DNA of 64,000 nucleotides from Paraburkholderia solisilvae (GCF_902859875.1 NZ_CADIKF010000038.1:1-64000); one strand, 5' to 3'. Positions 34,112 to 44,208 are shown, counted from the stretch's first letter. Translations and numbers: made by a program. Notes: generated by a model from the letters alone, not told the origin.

Positions 34112-35872
34112 TCATGGGCCGCGCCCGGTAACCGGCGCGTGGTCGATACCGGTGTCGCGCAGGAACTCGTCGAGCACGTCATCCACGACAGTGCGACGGC
34201 TCAGGTGGCCGACGTGTTCTTCGAGTCCTTCGGCGCGCAGAATGTCTCGCGCCTCCGCGTGCGCGCCGACGATCCGCAGCCGCATGCCGGCCGCCGCTAG
34301 CGCGGATTCCAACGCTAACAGCATGCGCGCACCGGCCAGGTCGACCACCGGCGAAGTGGACAGATCGCATATCAGCAGCTTGACGGGGGCGGCGTCCGCG
34401 CGGATTCTGGCCCACACGGTCGCGCGCACATGTTCGGCGTTGAAGTAAAGCAGCGACGCTTCGACGCGGAAGATCAGTACGCCCGGCACCGCCTCGTTAT
34501 CGGGGTGGCGTCCAATGTCCGAGTAGCGATGTGTGCCTGGAATGCGGCCGAGAATGGCCACATGCGGGTGCGCAGCATGCCTGATCAGCAATAACACCGA
34601 GACCAGCACCGCCACGATCACGCCTTTGAGAATACCGAGCAGCAGAACGGCGGCGAGAGCAACCATCGACACGACGAACTCGTAGCGACTGACTCGCCAC
34701 ACATGACGCAACTCGCGGATGTCGATCAAGCCCTTGACCGCGACCAGTACGATCGCGGCGAGCACGACATTGGGCAGGTTGGTCAGCAGGCCGGTCAGGA
34801 ACATCAGGCAAAGCGCAATCGTGATCGACGCGAACGCCAGTGCGAGCGGCGTTTTTGCACCGGCTTTGTTATTGACCGAGGACTGCGACAGGCCGCCCGC
34901 AACCGGGTAGCCCTGAAAGAGTCCTGCGGCCATATTGGCCGCGCCCAGCGCGAGCAGTTCCTGACGAGGGTCGATTTCGTAGCCGTTTGCCCGCGCAATC
35001 GCACGTGCGGCGGAAACGCTCTCCACATAGGACAACAGCAGACACGCGAACGCCAGCGGGATGATGCCGTCCACCTCGCGTACTCGAAGCGCGGGCAGAT
35101 TGAACTCGGGCAAGCCGCTCGGCAATGCGCCGACAACCGTGAAGCCTAGCGTACCCAACGGCGTAACCGATAGCAGGATGATGGACGCCACGACGACCAG
35201 TAACGCGACCGGTCGTCCCGGCAGGAATTTCTCCCCTGCCAGCAGCAGGATTAACGTCGCGACGCCGAATGCGAGCACCGTCCAGTTGGTGTCGGGAAGT
35301 TGACCCGCCAGCACGACAATGCGCTCGAAGAATTGTTCGCCGCCTCCCTTCACCCCAAACAGCTTGGGTAGTTGCGTCAATGCGATCGTGAGCGCGGCGC
35401 CTGCCTTGAATCCGAGCAAAATGGTTTCGCTGATAAAGTTGACCAGCGAACTGAGCCGCAGAATCCACGCGAGCACGCACATCACCGCGATCAGAATCGC
35501 AGTGAGTGCCGCAATGGAGACAAACCGTACGGGATCGCCTCCAGCCATGCCGGCGACGGTCACGCCGACAAGCATCGAGATTGCCGAGGTAGGGCCTATT
35601 GCGAGTTGACGCGAAGATCCGAATAGCGCGTAGGCGAGGCCGCCCGCCAGGTAACAGTAGATGCCGTACTGCGGCGGCAAGCCTGCGAGCGTCGCATAGG
35701 CGAGCGACACCGGTATTCCGTAGGCTGCGAGGGTCACCCCGGCGACCGCATCGCGCGCCAGCCAATGAGGTCGGTAGGCGGACAGCCACTGTGCGGGTGG
35801 AAAGACTGCGCGCCAGCCGGTAACGGGAGCCATGCTCGATACTTCGCCGGCAAGACGAGGTTCTTCGATCAT
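34112..35872 (-). CDS. SulP-family anion transporter with STAS domain
   Basis: Seen: start ATG 35872 with AAGGAAAGGAGG upstream (the frame extends 21 codons further without support), giving 586 aa. Family motifs: AGVTLAAYGIPVSLAYATLAGLPPQ, YALFGSSRQLAIGPTSAIS, about 12 hydrophobic segments, then a C-terminal STAS domain (VLIFRVEASLLYFNAEH, LLICDLSTSPVVDLAGA). Known: carries sulfate, bicarbonate or other anions. Precedes the DUF2252 gene. Confidence 0.9.
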   Translation of the reverse strand: MIEEPRLAGEVSSMAPVTGWRAVFPPAQWLSAYRPHWLARDAVAGVTLAAYGIPVSLAYATLAGLPPQYGIYCYLAGGLAYALFGSSRQLAIGPTSAISMLVGVTVAGMAGGDPVRFVSIAALTAILIAVMCVLAWILRLSSLVNFISETILLGFKAGAALTIALTQLPKLFGVKGGGEQFFERIVVLAGQLPDTNWTVLAFGVATLILLLAGEKFLPGRPVALLVVVASIILLSVTPLGTLGFTVVGALPSGLPEFNLPALRVREVDGIIPLAFACLLLSYVESVSAARAIARANGYEIDPRQELLALGAANMAAGLFQGYPVAGGLSQSSVNNKAGAKTPLALAFASITIALCLMFLTGLLTNLPNVVLAAIVLVAVKGLIDIRELRHVWRVSRYEFVVSMVALAAVLLLGILKGVIVAVLVSVLLLIRHAAHPHVAILGRIPGTHRYSDIGRHPDNEAVPGVLIFRVEASLLYFNAEHVRATVWARIRADAAPVKLLICDLSTSPVVDLAGARMLLALESALAAAGMRLRIVGAHAEARDILRAEGLEEHVGHLSRRTVVDDVLDEFLRDTGIDHAPVTGRGP

Positions 35873-36309
35873 CGAGCGCCTCCTTTCCTTCAGCTGGTTC
35901 AGCACGGAATTGGGGCAAACGTAGAATTCAGTCATGGCGCTTCACCACCGACCGGGTTCTACAAATCAAGTGTAGCCCGCGGACCGACGATGAACACGGA
36001 TTTCGGAATGCTTCGGATTGCGATTCGTTGCTGCCGGCGAATCCGTGCTTGACGTGTGCGTCACGCTTAGCCCCCCAATGCGATGATAGCTTTCGTCAGC
36101 AGCACGCCAAAAGCCATCATGGCAAACCCGCCTTCTACGAACCCAGCCGGCATGCCGGCCGGGAGTCAGCCCGCATCAAAAATGCGCGGGGAACACTGGC
36201 GGACAGGGACAATCGCACACGTCCACTCCGTTTATCCCATTCATCCAGAACGTCATGTATCGGCTGCAGGTCAACCGGGAACAGGTCAGTGAGCCGGTGG
36301 GGTGCGGCC
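35873..36309. other. Intergenic region upstream of the SulP operon
   Basis: No gene with a ribosome site or domain seen. It should hold the SulP promoter on the minus strand and the end of the small lipoprotein transcript. Confidence 0.4.
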
Positions 36310-36621
36310 TTAACGGGGCTGCGCCTGCGGGCATTCCTGCTGGTACCAACGATCCACCTGACGCTGCGCAGCCTCCAGGTTATTCGGATAGTACGGATCG
36401 AACCGAAGCGGGTCGTAACCCGCTGCCCTCAGGGCGGCCAATTCGCTCCGGTTGCGCTCGGGTGTCGCGCCCCCGTTGTTCTTAAGCGCAGCGAGGTCGC
36501 TGCATTGCGTTGCGCTCAGATGCGGGCTGCCTTCTGGCGCGGTCGTTCCGCCTGCGGCGCAGCCAGCGAGCGAGAATGCCAACCCGACAAGCATCGGCAA
36601 CGCGGTCAGTGAGTTCTTCAT
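36310..36621 (-). CDS. Small lipoprotein, DUF4148-like, 103 aa
   Basis: Seen: signal peptide with lipobox FSLAGCA near residue 21, then a short soluble part with NRSELAALRAAGYDP, the repeat style of burkholderial DUF4148 proteins, ending in a Tyr/Gln-rich tail. AAGGAGACG precedes the ATG. Inferred: outer-membrane-anchored periplasmic protein of unknown role. Confidence 0.75.
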   Translation of the reverse strand: MKNSLTALPMLVGLAFSLAGCAAGGTTAPEGSPHLSATQCSDLAALKNNGGATPERNRSELAALRAAGYDPLRFDPYYPNNLEAAQRQVDRWYQQECPQAQPR

Positions 36622-36723
36622 GTCACGTCTCCTTTGGGTGATCGACGCATGCTGAGCACTGAGGCGCGGCGGCCAGTCGCAAAGTCCGCGAAACGGACAG
36701 TCGCGCGATCGCGGACGAATGAA

Positions 36724-37131
36724 CTAGGGCAACTGAGGATACTGAGGAATTGCCTGGCTCAGGCAAACCCATGGTTGCGCACTCGATGTCCAGATGTCCA
36801 GCATCGGCTGAAACTCTGACGCATTATCCAGCGTAGGGAAACGAATGGACATCACTTCTGGAGCAGTCTCGCTATGCGTAAACAGAGGAGAGCCGCAATC
36901 GGAACAGAAGCTGCGCGTCGAGAGCCTGCCGCTGCCCGCGCGAACCGAGTACGTCTTCGGCGTACCGGTGATCGTCACGTCCGACACCCGCACGATGAAG
37001 CCGGAAGCAAAAGGACCACCACTTGAGCGCTGGCAGTCCAGGCAGTGGCAGTTTAGCGTCGCAACCGGCGCGCGCGAGCAGACATAGCGGACCGATCCGC
37101 ATGCACACCCACCGGAAAATGGAGCAGTCAT
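36724..37131 (-). CDS. GFA/CENP-V-type zinc protein
   Basis: Seen: 135 aa with the full cysteine set of glutathione-dependent formaldehyde-activating-like proteins: GGCACGSVRY, NCHCLDCQRSSG and RSFCSDCGSPLF. Known: the fold binds zinc through these cysteines; one relative was proposed to form S-hydroxymethylglutathione, but most members are uncharacterised. A second family member lies at 51600-52010. Confidence 0.85.
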   Translation of the reverse strand: MTAPFSGGCACGSVRYVCSRAPVATLNCHCLDCQRSSGGPFASGFIVRVSDVTITGTPKTYSVRAGSGRLSTRSFCSDCGSPLFTHSETAPEVMSIRFPTLDNASEFQPMLDIWTSSAQPWVCLSQAIPQYPQLP

Positions 37132-37691
37132 GTGGCTGTTTCCTCCTGCCGCCTAACCTGTTTTCACCGGCATCCGACAGATGCCCGCTGGAAGCTTGTT
37201 ACCTGGCACGCCCCTTTGCGCGCGCAGTGTAACGCCGCCGACATCACAAGGCAAATGGCGGGTTTCACACTCGCGAACGTCCGGTTAAGGCAAGCTCGAC
37301 CGCCCGCTTCGGGTCGATATAAACCCGACGCATGCACCGGTTGAATCCGCAGCCGAATTGCGACCGAACGGCCTGCTTCAGGTCACCGAACGCGGACTGT
37401 TCTGTCACGCGTCTCTTCACGCGGCCCTCATCAATGAGCGCACAATTGAAGCGCGTTGCAAACCGTCCGCCGCGCCGTATAGCGCACGCCCCAGGGTTGT
37501 GCGAGACGGCTTCGGTCTTCGACGGTTGCTGTTGTTGCCGGTAGGTTCGCTTTGATGCCCGTGAATCAATTGACGGGTTGGCTCGAACGAGCGGGCTTGC
37601 TTCCTGGCACCGAAAAAAAGCCCCGCGCCGCAAGCCTCAGGAGGCGGTGAGAGTTGGCGCCGGAAATTCAGGCAGCGCGATACGTGACGCG
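37132..37691. other. Intergenic region with no supported gene
   Basis: Overlapping frames on both strands (for example 37265-37633 minus) lack ribosome sites and recognisable domains. I see no tRNA or repeat here. Possibly remnants of a lost gene. Confidence 0.35.
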
Positions 37692-37732
37692 TTGACACTG
37701 GTTAAATATACGTTGATATTTTCACATCAACG
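37692..37732 (+). promoter_or_regulatory. Promoter with overlapping dyad upstream of the HSL-type hydrolase
   Basis: TTGACA (37692-37697) and GATATT (37715-37720) are spaced 17 bases. A perfect inverted repeat CGTTGAT (37711-37717)/ATCAACG (37726-37732) overlaps the -10, as expected for a repressor site. It lies about 60 bases before the hydrolase start; the cognate regulator is not obvious nearby. Confidence 0.55.
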
Positions 37733-37793
37733 GGGATATCCTTTCATTTAATAGTGCAGAATTCAGGCAGCCGTCTCGCGAAACAGAAGGGTC

Positions 37794-38819
37794 ATGTGTC
37801 AGATGAAAAATCGAGCGTCTTTCCACCTTGGCGTGCCTGCAATGCGCAAGCTCGATCCCCAGGTCGAAGCCCTCCTGGAACAGTTTAAAGCGAATACGCC
37901 CCGGCACCCTTCGTCGCCGCGCGGAGCGAGCGTAACGCCGGAACTCCTCATGATGTACGGTGCGCTCGGGATGCCGTTCGAACCGGTATGGCTAACCAAT
38001 GACTTCGACTTACCAGGGGCCGCCGGAAACATTCCTGTTCGCCTGTATGTTTCGAAAACCACAGCGCCTTTGCGTGAATCCGTACCGGTATTCGTCTATT
38101 ACCACGGTGGCGCCTTTGTCTCGGGAGATCTCGATGGTCACGACACGCTCCTTCGCGCAATCGCCAATCGCGCGGGCTGCCTTGTCCTATCCGTAGGCTA
38201 TCGCCTCGCCCCCGAGCACCCATACCCCGCTGCGAATGATGACGCACTGACTGCGCTGAACTGGGTCGTGAACCACGCGTCCGAGATCGGAGCGGACCCT
38301 ACGCGCCTCGCTGTCGGCGGGGATGGCGCGGGGGGCCTTCTGGCTGCCTGGGTTGCGCAAAGAGCGGCTGAATGTGGCATTCATTTGCGGCTTCAGGTGT
38401 TGCTCTGTCCGGTTCTCGATACCACCGCATCGAGCGATTCATGGAAGGAATTGGGAACCGGCGAGTACGTCGTTTCCCATAGCCGGACGCTCGAACTGTA
38501 CGACGCCTATCTGCCGAAAGAGATTTGCCGTACGGACCCAAAGGTGTCGCCGTTGTTCGCGACCGATCTTGCCGGGGTGGCACCGGCTCTGATCGTCACG
38601 GCCGATCATGATCCGCTGCGCGATGAAGGAGATGCGTACGCAGACAAATTGAAAGCGGCAAACGTGCAGGTCGACCACACCTGCTGGCCGGGCATGATCC
38701 ATGGACTGGCAACGCTAGCAGGTGTGATCGATGCGGGGAGAGTCCTCATCGACCAGGTTGCAGCGGCTCTTCGTCAAGCGCTCGCGATGCCCGACCAGGC
38801 GCCCAGTCAGACGCTGTAG
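37794..38819 (+). CDS. HSL-type alpha/beta hydrolase with the catalytic Ser replaced by Gly
   Basis: Known: hormone-sensitive-lipase esterases use HGG for the oxyanion hole and GDSAG for the nucleophile. Seen: YYHGGAFVSGD at 102-112, SVGYRLAPEHPYPAA near 133-147, VGGDGAGG at 174-181, then ADHDPLRDEG (D273) and GMIHG (H303). The nucleophile position, codon 178 (38325-38327), is GGC Gly; a single A-to-G change from AGC Ser would do this. All else looks intact over 341 aa. Inferred: recently inactivated, a binding protein, or a sequence error. Confidence 0.87.
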   Translation: MCQMKNRASFHLGVPAMRKLDPQVEALLEQFKANTPRHPSSPRGASVTPELLMMYGALGMPFEPVWLTNDFDLPGAAGNIPVRLYVSKTTAPLRESVPVFVYYHGGAFVSGDLDGHDTLLRAIANRAGCLVLSVGYRLAPEHPYPAANDDALTALNWVVNHASEIGADPTRLAVGGDGAGGLLAAWVAQRAAECGIHLRLQVLLCPVLDTTASSDSWKELGTGEYVVSHSRTLELYDAYLPKEICRTDPKVSPLFATDLAGVAPALIVTADHDPLRDEGDAYADKLKAANVQVDHTCWPGMIHGLATLAGVIDAGRVLIDQVAAALRQALAMPDQAPSQTL

Positions 38820-39308
38820 TGCGTTGGTTGTTAAGAACGTGCGGTGTCCCTAACGGGTCGGTAGCCGCGACCACCTCATACCCAGGAATAAAAAAGCTCG
38901 CCCTCTCGAACCGCACCGCGGTTGCCGTGTTCGAATGAAAGAACCTGTCATTCTGCCGCCGCGCGCGCTGGCCTCCCGGTCAACGCCGTCTTCGAATGCA
39001 TTTGGCATTCCGCACCATACGCTTCGGTCGACATTCACCATGCTGACCAGATAGTCAAACAGGATTAGGCAAAACTTTCAGAGTTTCGAACAAACCTGTG
39101 CGCGCTCTTTCGGCGAAACTCTGACACGTTGCCGTTGCTGCGTCCGGCCTCGCTGCCAGACACCACAACCCGGACACCAACCGAACGCCCGGCAATGTCT
39201 TGCGCATCCGGCCACGCGGAACACCTGCCGCCGCCGGCAACTGTCCAGCCGCGTGCCACGCCTGCGCAAATCGAACAACCACACATCATCCTCTCCACGG
39301 AGCAGTCG
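38820..39308. other. Intergenic region upstream of the molybdenum hydroxylase genes
   Basis: No gene seen. The reading frame of the [2Fe-2S] subunit extends upstream to 39129, but the conserved protein begins at 39309, so that part is untranslated leader. No promoter hexamers stood out. Confidence 0.4.
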
Positions 39309-39770
39309 ATGTCGACCACCTTGATACTCAACGGCAAGTCCACCACGCTGGACGCCGACCCCAACATGCCGCTGTTATGGGCGATTCGCGAGGTTGTTGG
39401 CCTGCACGGCACGAAGTTCGGCTGCGGCATGGCGCAATGCGGCGCCTGCACGGTGCATCTCGAAGGCCAGCCGATCCGCTCGTGCATGATGCCGCTGTCG
39501 GCAGTGGCCGGCCGCAACATCACGACCATCGAAGGGCTGCACAGCAAACAGGCGCAAGCCATCCAGACCGCATGGGTCAAGCACCAGGTGCCGCAGTGCG
39601 GTTACTGCCAGTCCGGCCAGGTGATGTCGGCAACCGCTCTGCTCACGCAAAATCCCGCGCCTACCGACGCGGACATCGACGCCGCGATGAGCGGCAACAT
39701 CTGCCGCTGTGCGACCTACACGCGCATTCGCGCCGCGATCCACACCGCTGCCGAATCGATGCAGGGGTGA
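39309..39770 (+). CDS. [2Fe-2S] subunit of a two-subunit molybdenum hydroxylase (isoquinoline 1-oxidoreductase type)
   Basis: Seen: 153 aa with an N-terminal plant-type ferredoxin cluster (FGCGMAQCGACTVHLEG) and a C-terminal four-helix cluster (QCGYCQSGQVMSA, GNICRCATYTRIRAAI), the eight cysteines in the standard order. The start is ATG 39309 where homology begins. Passes electrons from the molybdenum subunit encoded four bases downstream. No FAD subunit is present, as in isoquinoline-oxidoreductase-type enzymes that give electrons to cytochromes. Confidence 0.93.
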   Translation: MSTTLILNGKSTTLDADPNMPLLWAIREVVGLHGTKFGCGMAQCGACTVHLEGQPIRSCMMPLSAVAGRNITTIEGLHSKQAQAIQTAWVKHQVPQCGYCQSGQVMSATALLTQNPAPTDADIDAAMSGNICRCATYTRIRAAIHTAAESMQG

Positions 39771-39773
39771 ACG

Positions 39774-41972
39774 ATGACGACCGATATCGCGGATGTACAG
39801 CGCCCCGCACGGCGCACCTTCCTGAAAGGCGTCGGCACCGCCGCCGCGCTTGCACTGACCATCGGCTTCGAATGGGGCGGCCTCGACAGGCGCGCGCTTG
39901 CGGCCGAAGCACCGGCCGGCAGCAGTACCTTCGCGCCCAACGCGTTCCTGCGCATCGGCGCCGATAACAGCGTGACCGTCATCGCGAAGCACGTCGAGAT
40001 GGGCCAGGGCGCGTACACCGGCATTGCGACGATCGTCGCCGAAGAACTCGATGCCGACTGGTCCAACGTACGCGTCGAAAGCGCGCCCGCCGACGCGACC
40101 CGCTACGCGAACCTCGCGTTCGGCAAGATTCAGGGCACCGGCGGCAGCTCGGCGATGGCCAATTCGTGGATGCAGTTGCGCGAGGCCGGCGCGAAGGGCC
40201 GCGCGATGCTGGTATCGGCCGCCGCGCAGCAATGGCAGGTGCCGGCTGCGTCGTTGCGTACCGAGCGCGGCGTCGTGTATCACGACGCGAGCGGCCGGCA
40301 TGCGAGCTACGGTTCGCTGGTCGCGCAGGCGTCCACGCTGCCGGTGCCGGACAAGGTCACGCTGAAGGACCCGAAAAACTTCAGGCTGGTCGGCACCCGC
40401 GTGCCGCGCGTCGACGTGCCGCCGAAAACCAACGGCACCGCGCAGTTCACGATCGACGTGACGTTCCCCGGCATGCTGGTCGCGCTGGTGCAGCGCCCGC
40501 CGCAGTTCGGCGGCACCGTCAGGTCGTTCGACGCGACCGCGACGAAGGCGGTGCCCGGCGTCGTCGAGGTCGTGCAAGTGCCGCGCGGCGTTGCGGTAGT
40601 GGCGAAGAGCTTCTGGGCCGCGAAGCAGGGCCGCGATGCGCTGAAAGTGGAATGGGACGACACGCACGCGGAAAAGCGCAGCTCGGCGGCCATCATGGCC
40701 GAGTACCGCAAGCTCGCCGAGCAGCCGGGCCTGCCGGCGCGCACCGAAGGCGACGCGGCCAAGGCGATTGCCGGTGCGCCGCGCAGGATTTCCGCGAGCT
40801 ATGAATTTCCATACCTCGCGCATGCGCCGATGGAGCCGCTCGACGCAGTCGTCAAGCTGAGCGCCGACAGCTGCGAAATCTGGGCCGGCGACCAGTTCCA
40901 GACCGTCGACCAGGCCAACGCCGCGCGCACCGCGGGGCTCGAGCCGCAGCAGGTGAAGATCCATACGCTCTATGCGGGCGGCAGTTTCGGCCGGCGTGCC
41001 AATCCGGGCTCGGACTATATCGTCGAAGCGGTGTCGATCGCCAAGGCGCTGGGCGCGAACGGCACGCCGCTCAAGCTGCAATGGACGCGTGAATGCGACA
41101 TTCACGGCGGCCTGTACCGGCCGATCTACTTTCACAAACTCGAAGCCGGGCTGACCAACGATGGACGACTGGTGGGATGGCAGCACCGCATCGTCGGGCA
41201 GTCGATCGTTGCGGACACACCGTTCTCCGGTCTTGCGAAGAACGGTATCGATTCGACCTCGGTGGAAGGCGCAGCGAACATCGCGTACGCGATTCCGAAC
41301 CTGTCGGTCGAGCTCGCGACCACGCGCACCGGCGTGCCGGTGCTGTGGTGGCGGGTGGTCGGCAGCTCGCATACCGCGTATGCCGTCGAGGCATTCATCG
41401 ACGAAGCGGCGCATGCGGCAGGTCAGGACCCGTACGCGTTCCGGCGCAATCTGCTCGCCAACCAGCCGCGTGTGCGCGGCGTGCTGGATCTGGCGGCAGC
41501 CAAAGCGGGCTGGAGCGACACGCCGCTGCCGCCGGGCAAGGGGCGCGGCATCGCGGTCGCCGAGGCGTTCCACACTTTCGTCGCGCAGGTGGCCGAAGTG
41601 TCGGTAGACAAGGACGGCAAGGTCAAGGTCGACCGCGTGGTGTGCGCGGTAGACTGCGGCATTCCGATCAACCCGGACGTGATCGCCGCGCAGATCGAAG
41701 GCGGCATCGGCTACGGCCTCGGCGCCGCGCTGTACGGCGCGATTACGCTGAAGGACGGGCGCGTCGAGCAGAACAACTTCGACGGCTACCAGGTGCTGCG
41801 CATGAGCGAAATGCCGAAGGTCGAAGTACATATCGTGCAGTCTGCCGAGGCGCCCACCGGTATCGGCGAACCGGGCGTCGCTCCGGTCGGGCCGGCAGTC
41901 GCCAATGCGATTTTTGCAGCGACGGGCAAGCGGTCGTATTCGCTGCCGTTTGCTGTGGAGAAGACTGCCTGA
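39774..41972 (+). CDS. Molybdopterin-binding subunit of a periplasmic aldehyde/N-heterocycle oxidoreductase
   Basis: Seen: 732 aa with a twin-arginine signal (RRTFLKGVGTAAALAL) near residue 14, so it is exported folded with its small partner. Cofactor motifs include VEMGQGAYTGIATIVAEELD, YEFPYLAHAPMEPLDA, GSFGRRANPGSD and the C-terminal GIGEPGVAPVGPAVANAI, whose Glu is the catalytic base of xanthine-oxidase-family enzymes. Known: this family oxidises aldehydes, isoquinoline or nicotinate derivatives. Substrate unknown. No maturation (XdhC-like) gene is visible in the window. Confidence 0.92.
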   Translation: MTTDIADVQRPARRTFLKGVGTAAALALTIGFEWGGLDRRALAAEAPAGSSTFAPNAFLRIGADNSVTVIAKHVEMGQGAYTGIATIVAEELDADWSNVRVESAPADATRYANLAFGKIQGTGGSSAMANSWMQLREAGAKGRAMLVSAAAQQWQVPAASLRTERGVVYHDASGRHASYGSLVAQASTLPVPDKVTLKDPKNFRLVGTRVPRVDVPPKTNGTAQFTIDVTFPGMLVALVQRPPQFGGTVRSFDATATKAVPGVVEVVQVPRGVAVVAKSFWAAKQGRDALKVEWDDTHAEKRSSAAIMAEYRKLAEQPGLPARTEGDAAKAIAGAPRRISASYEFPYLAHAPMEPLDAVVKLSADSCEIWAGDQFQTVDQANAARTAGLEPQQVKIHTLYAGGSFGRRANPGSDYIVEAVSIAKALGANGTPLKLQWTRECDIHGGLYRPIYFHKLEAGLTNDGRLVGWQHRIVGQSIVADTPFSGLAKNGIDSTSVEGAANIAYAIPNLSVELATTRTGVPVLWWRVVGSSHTAYAVEAFIDEAAHAAGQDPYAFRRNLLANQPRVRGVLDLAAAKAGWSDTPLPPGKGRGIAVAEAFHTFVAQVAEVSVDKDGKVKVDRVVCAVDCGIPINPDVIAAQIEGGIGYGLGAALYGAITLKDGRVEQNNFDGYQVLRMSEMPKVEVHIVQSAEAPTGIGEPGVAPVGPAVANAIFAATGKRSYSLPFAVEKTA

Positions 41973-42166
41973 CGCGGTGTTGCGTGTTTTGGCGGATCAG
42001 GTTCCGGAGTACGGAGAACCTGATCCGCTTTCGTATGCATCAACCCTTTTGATGCGTGACGTTGCAAACGTGGGGGTGGCGCCTGGCGGAGAGCAAGAGC
42101 GGCAACTCTCTGGAATTCTTGACGAGCTAAAGTGCCCTTTGCCGACCTTCAAGTACGATCCATCGC

Positions 42167-43285
42167 TCAAGTCAACGATGGTTGGATATACCCGCACAGC
42201 AGCAGCGAAATCTGCACTGCCCCAAACAACACAATGAGCAACGCGCCGCACGCTGCAATCCAGCGCTGCGCATTGCGCACATGATTCGCGCCTTTCGTCA
42301 GTAGTCGATTCGTATGAACGGCGCCGAGCCCGACAAGCGTCACCGTCACCGCAACGCCGGCCGCCATTGCAAATGTCGCGGCAATGCCGATAGACGGCAC
42401 ACGCGCCGCGATCGATCCGATCAGTACAAAGATAGCGCCAACGCATGGCCGTACACCCGCTGCGAAGCCCGTCGCGATCATTTGCGAAAACATCGACGTG
42501 CCAGAGGGTGTGAATTTGCGAGTCGAGCCACGCAGCGCCAGTTGTGCGCCGAGATACGATCCACCGTCCGGTGACGCGGCAATCAGCGAGCGCATGCGGC
42601 GGCTCTTAGGCACCAGTTTCAGCACCGACGGATCGAAGCAGCAATCGCGCCGCGCGACGTAGGTGTAAAGCGTCCACGCACCCGCGACGCACAATGCCGC
42701 ATAGCTGACGACTTCAAGTGCCTCCGCCTGCGTGAGCACGCCCGCCATACCCGTTTTCGCAAACCACGTCATGCCGAACACGAGCACGATGGCGCTGAGT
42801 GCTTGCACAGTTGCAGTCCATCCGCACAAGGCTATCGCGTGAACCGGCCGTGCCTTGCGGGAGCCGAGATAGGCGCCAGTCACGAGCTTGCCGTGTCCAG
42901 GCCCGATGGCATGCAATACGCCGTACGCGAAAGACATCAGCAACAACGCAAACCAGGTCTTCGGCGATGCATCCCGACGCAAGCGCTCTGCCGCATCGGC
43001 GATCCGCGCATTCAACACGCCCTGCCAAACGATGCCTGTGGCAATCACGACACGAATCGGCTCCGGTAGCGAAACCAACGGCGACCTCGCCGCGGGAGTC
43101 ACCGTCACAGCTTGAGACATTGAAGTGCCCGACGATGCAGTCGCCGCATGTGAAGACTGCACGGGACGCCCGAACACATCGATTGCCTGCTGGGCCGCAG
43201 TCGCCGGCGCAGCAAATGCAAGCGCCATTACCACTGCCAGCAATCCGAACACGACAAGCGTCACACGGCAAACATGTCTCAGCAT
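42167..43285 (-). CDS. NicO-family nickel/cobalt transporter with N-terminal extension
   Basis: Seen: start ATG 43285 gives 372 aa. A signal-like hydrophobic segment (LLAVVMALAFAAPATAA) precedes six or so membrane segments with SFAYGVLHAIGPGHGKLVTGAY, whose H-x4-GPGHGK is the NicO metal motif, and FAAGVRPCVGAIFVL. Known: NicO/RcnA proteins move nickel or cobalt, commonly outward. It overlaps the DUF1007 gene by seven bases; the two families often pair. Confidence 0.87.
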   Translation of the reverse strand: MLRHVCRVTLVVFGLLAVVMALAFAAPATAAQQAIDVFGRPVQSSHAATASSGTSMSQAVTVTPAARSPLVSLPEPIRVVIATGIVWQGVLNARIADAAERLRRDASPKTWFALLLMSFAYGVLHAIGPGHGKLVTGAYLGSRKARPVHAIALCGWTATVQALSAIVLVFGMTWFAKTGMAGVLTQAEALEVVSYAALCVAGAWTLYTYVARRDCCFDPSVLKLVPKSRRMRSLIAASPDGGSYLGAQLALRGSTRKFTPSGTSMFSQMIATGFAAGVRPCVGAIFVLIGSIAARVPSIGIAATFAMAAGVAVTVTLVGLGAVHTNRLLTKGANHVRNAQRWIAACGALLIVLFGAVQISLLLCGYIQPSLT

Positions 43286-43884
43286 GATATTGCCGTCGCT
43301 TGTGGAATAACGAATCCGCCGAAAATCGGATGGTCGCGATCGGCGAACGATTTCATCGTGCACGCGGCTGCCGCATGGCCACCGATGCTGACCGCGGTTT
43401 GTGCAGGTTCGGTTTCGTAGTCGACAAAGTACGAATCGTCCCAGATGCCGAGTGCGACCTGATGCTTTGTCACCTGCACTGGCTTTGCGAGTTTGAGCGT
43501 GAACGTGTAGACGATCTTGCCGTGATCGACCGATACCCGGAAATCAGTCGGGTCACGAAACGGTTGCGGCTCGCCATCGACGAAAAGATGATTGAAATAC
43601 TGCAGGCCCGCGAGCGATGAAAACGCTTGCTTCTTGAATAAAGCCGTCTGTTTGGCGTCGACCGTTCCGTTGTCCGGCAACGAATCGATACCTGCGAGCT
43701 GAACCGGAAAGCCTTCCGAAAACCGCCACGTTTCCGCAATCGCCGATATCGACGTACCCTGCATTTCCACCCGCGCGGTGTATTTGATCCACACGTGCGG
43801 ATGCGCCGACACCTCGCTGCACGCGACACATCCGACGAGCGGCGCAAGTCGTCCGAGCAGAGAAATGAAGCGGGAAAAAGACAT
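43279..43884 (-). CDS. DUF1007 periplasmic protein, partner of the NicO transporter
   Basis: Seen: 201 aa with a signal peptide and the family start SAHPHVWIKYTARVEMQG, which places a metal-binding HPH at the mature N-terminus, and FVDGEPQPFRDPTDFRV. Known: DUF1007 proteins accompany NicO transporters and are thought to bind transition metals in the periplasm. First gene of the pair. Confidence 0.85.
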   Translation of the reverse strand: MSFSRFISLLGRLAPLVGCVACSEVSAHPHVWIKYTARVEMQGTSISAIAETWRFSEGFPVQLAGIDSLPDNGTVDAKQTALFKKQAFSSLAGLQYFNHLFVDGEPQPFRDPTDFRVSVDHGKIVYTFTLKLAKPVQVTKHQVALGIWDDSYFVDYETEPAQTAVSIGGHAAAACTMKSFADRDHPIFGGFVIPQATAISC

Positions 43885-44208
43885 CGTGCAGGCAACCCCG
43901 ACAACAGGATGCGTGAGTGTGCCAGCCCGAAGTACGCTTCATCAACCGCAAATGTGTGTCGATCTGCGCGCAAACGTTTGGGTCGAGCAACGTGTCGTTA
44001 AGATGCCGCGCCGCGGCCCATCGTAAAGCCCAAAAAGTTTACTGAGCCGTTCGGCACGCCCGACAAGGCCGTCACCGCATGCGGACTTTTTTCCGCTACA
44101 GCAAATTTTGCACTTTGAGCGTCAAATCGCGGTAAGATACGGAAATTCGGGATAGCGTAAGTCTTTGATTTTATAGGTTGAATCCCTAACCCATACACTC
44201 AGGGGCGG

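Noticed and set aside
32570..34300. A 576-codon plus-strand frame
   Set aside because: Antisense to the DUF2252 gene, whose conserved motifs are unmistakable.
37265..37633. A 122-codon minus-strand frame
   Set aside because: No start signal, no domain and no neighbour support; treated as intergenic.
39375..41831. An 818-codon open frame on the minus strand
   Set aside because: It lies antisense to the molybdopterin subunit, is Arg/Ala-rich with no domain, and is a typical GC-rich shadow frame.
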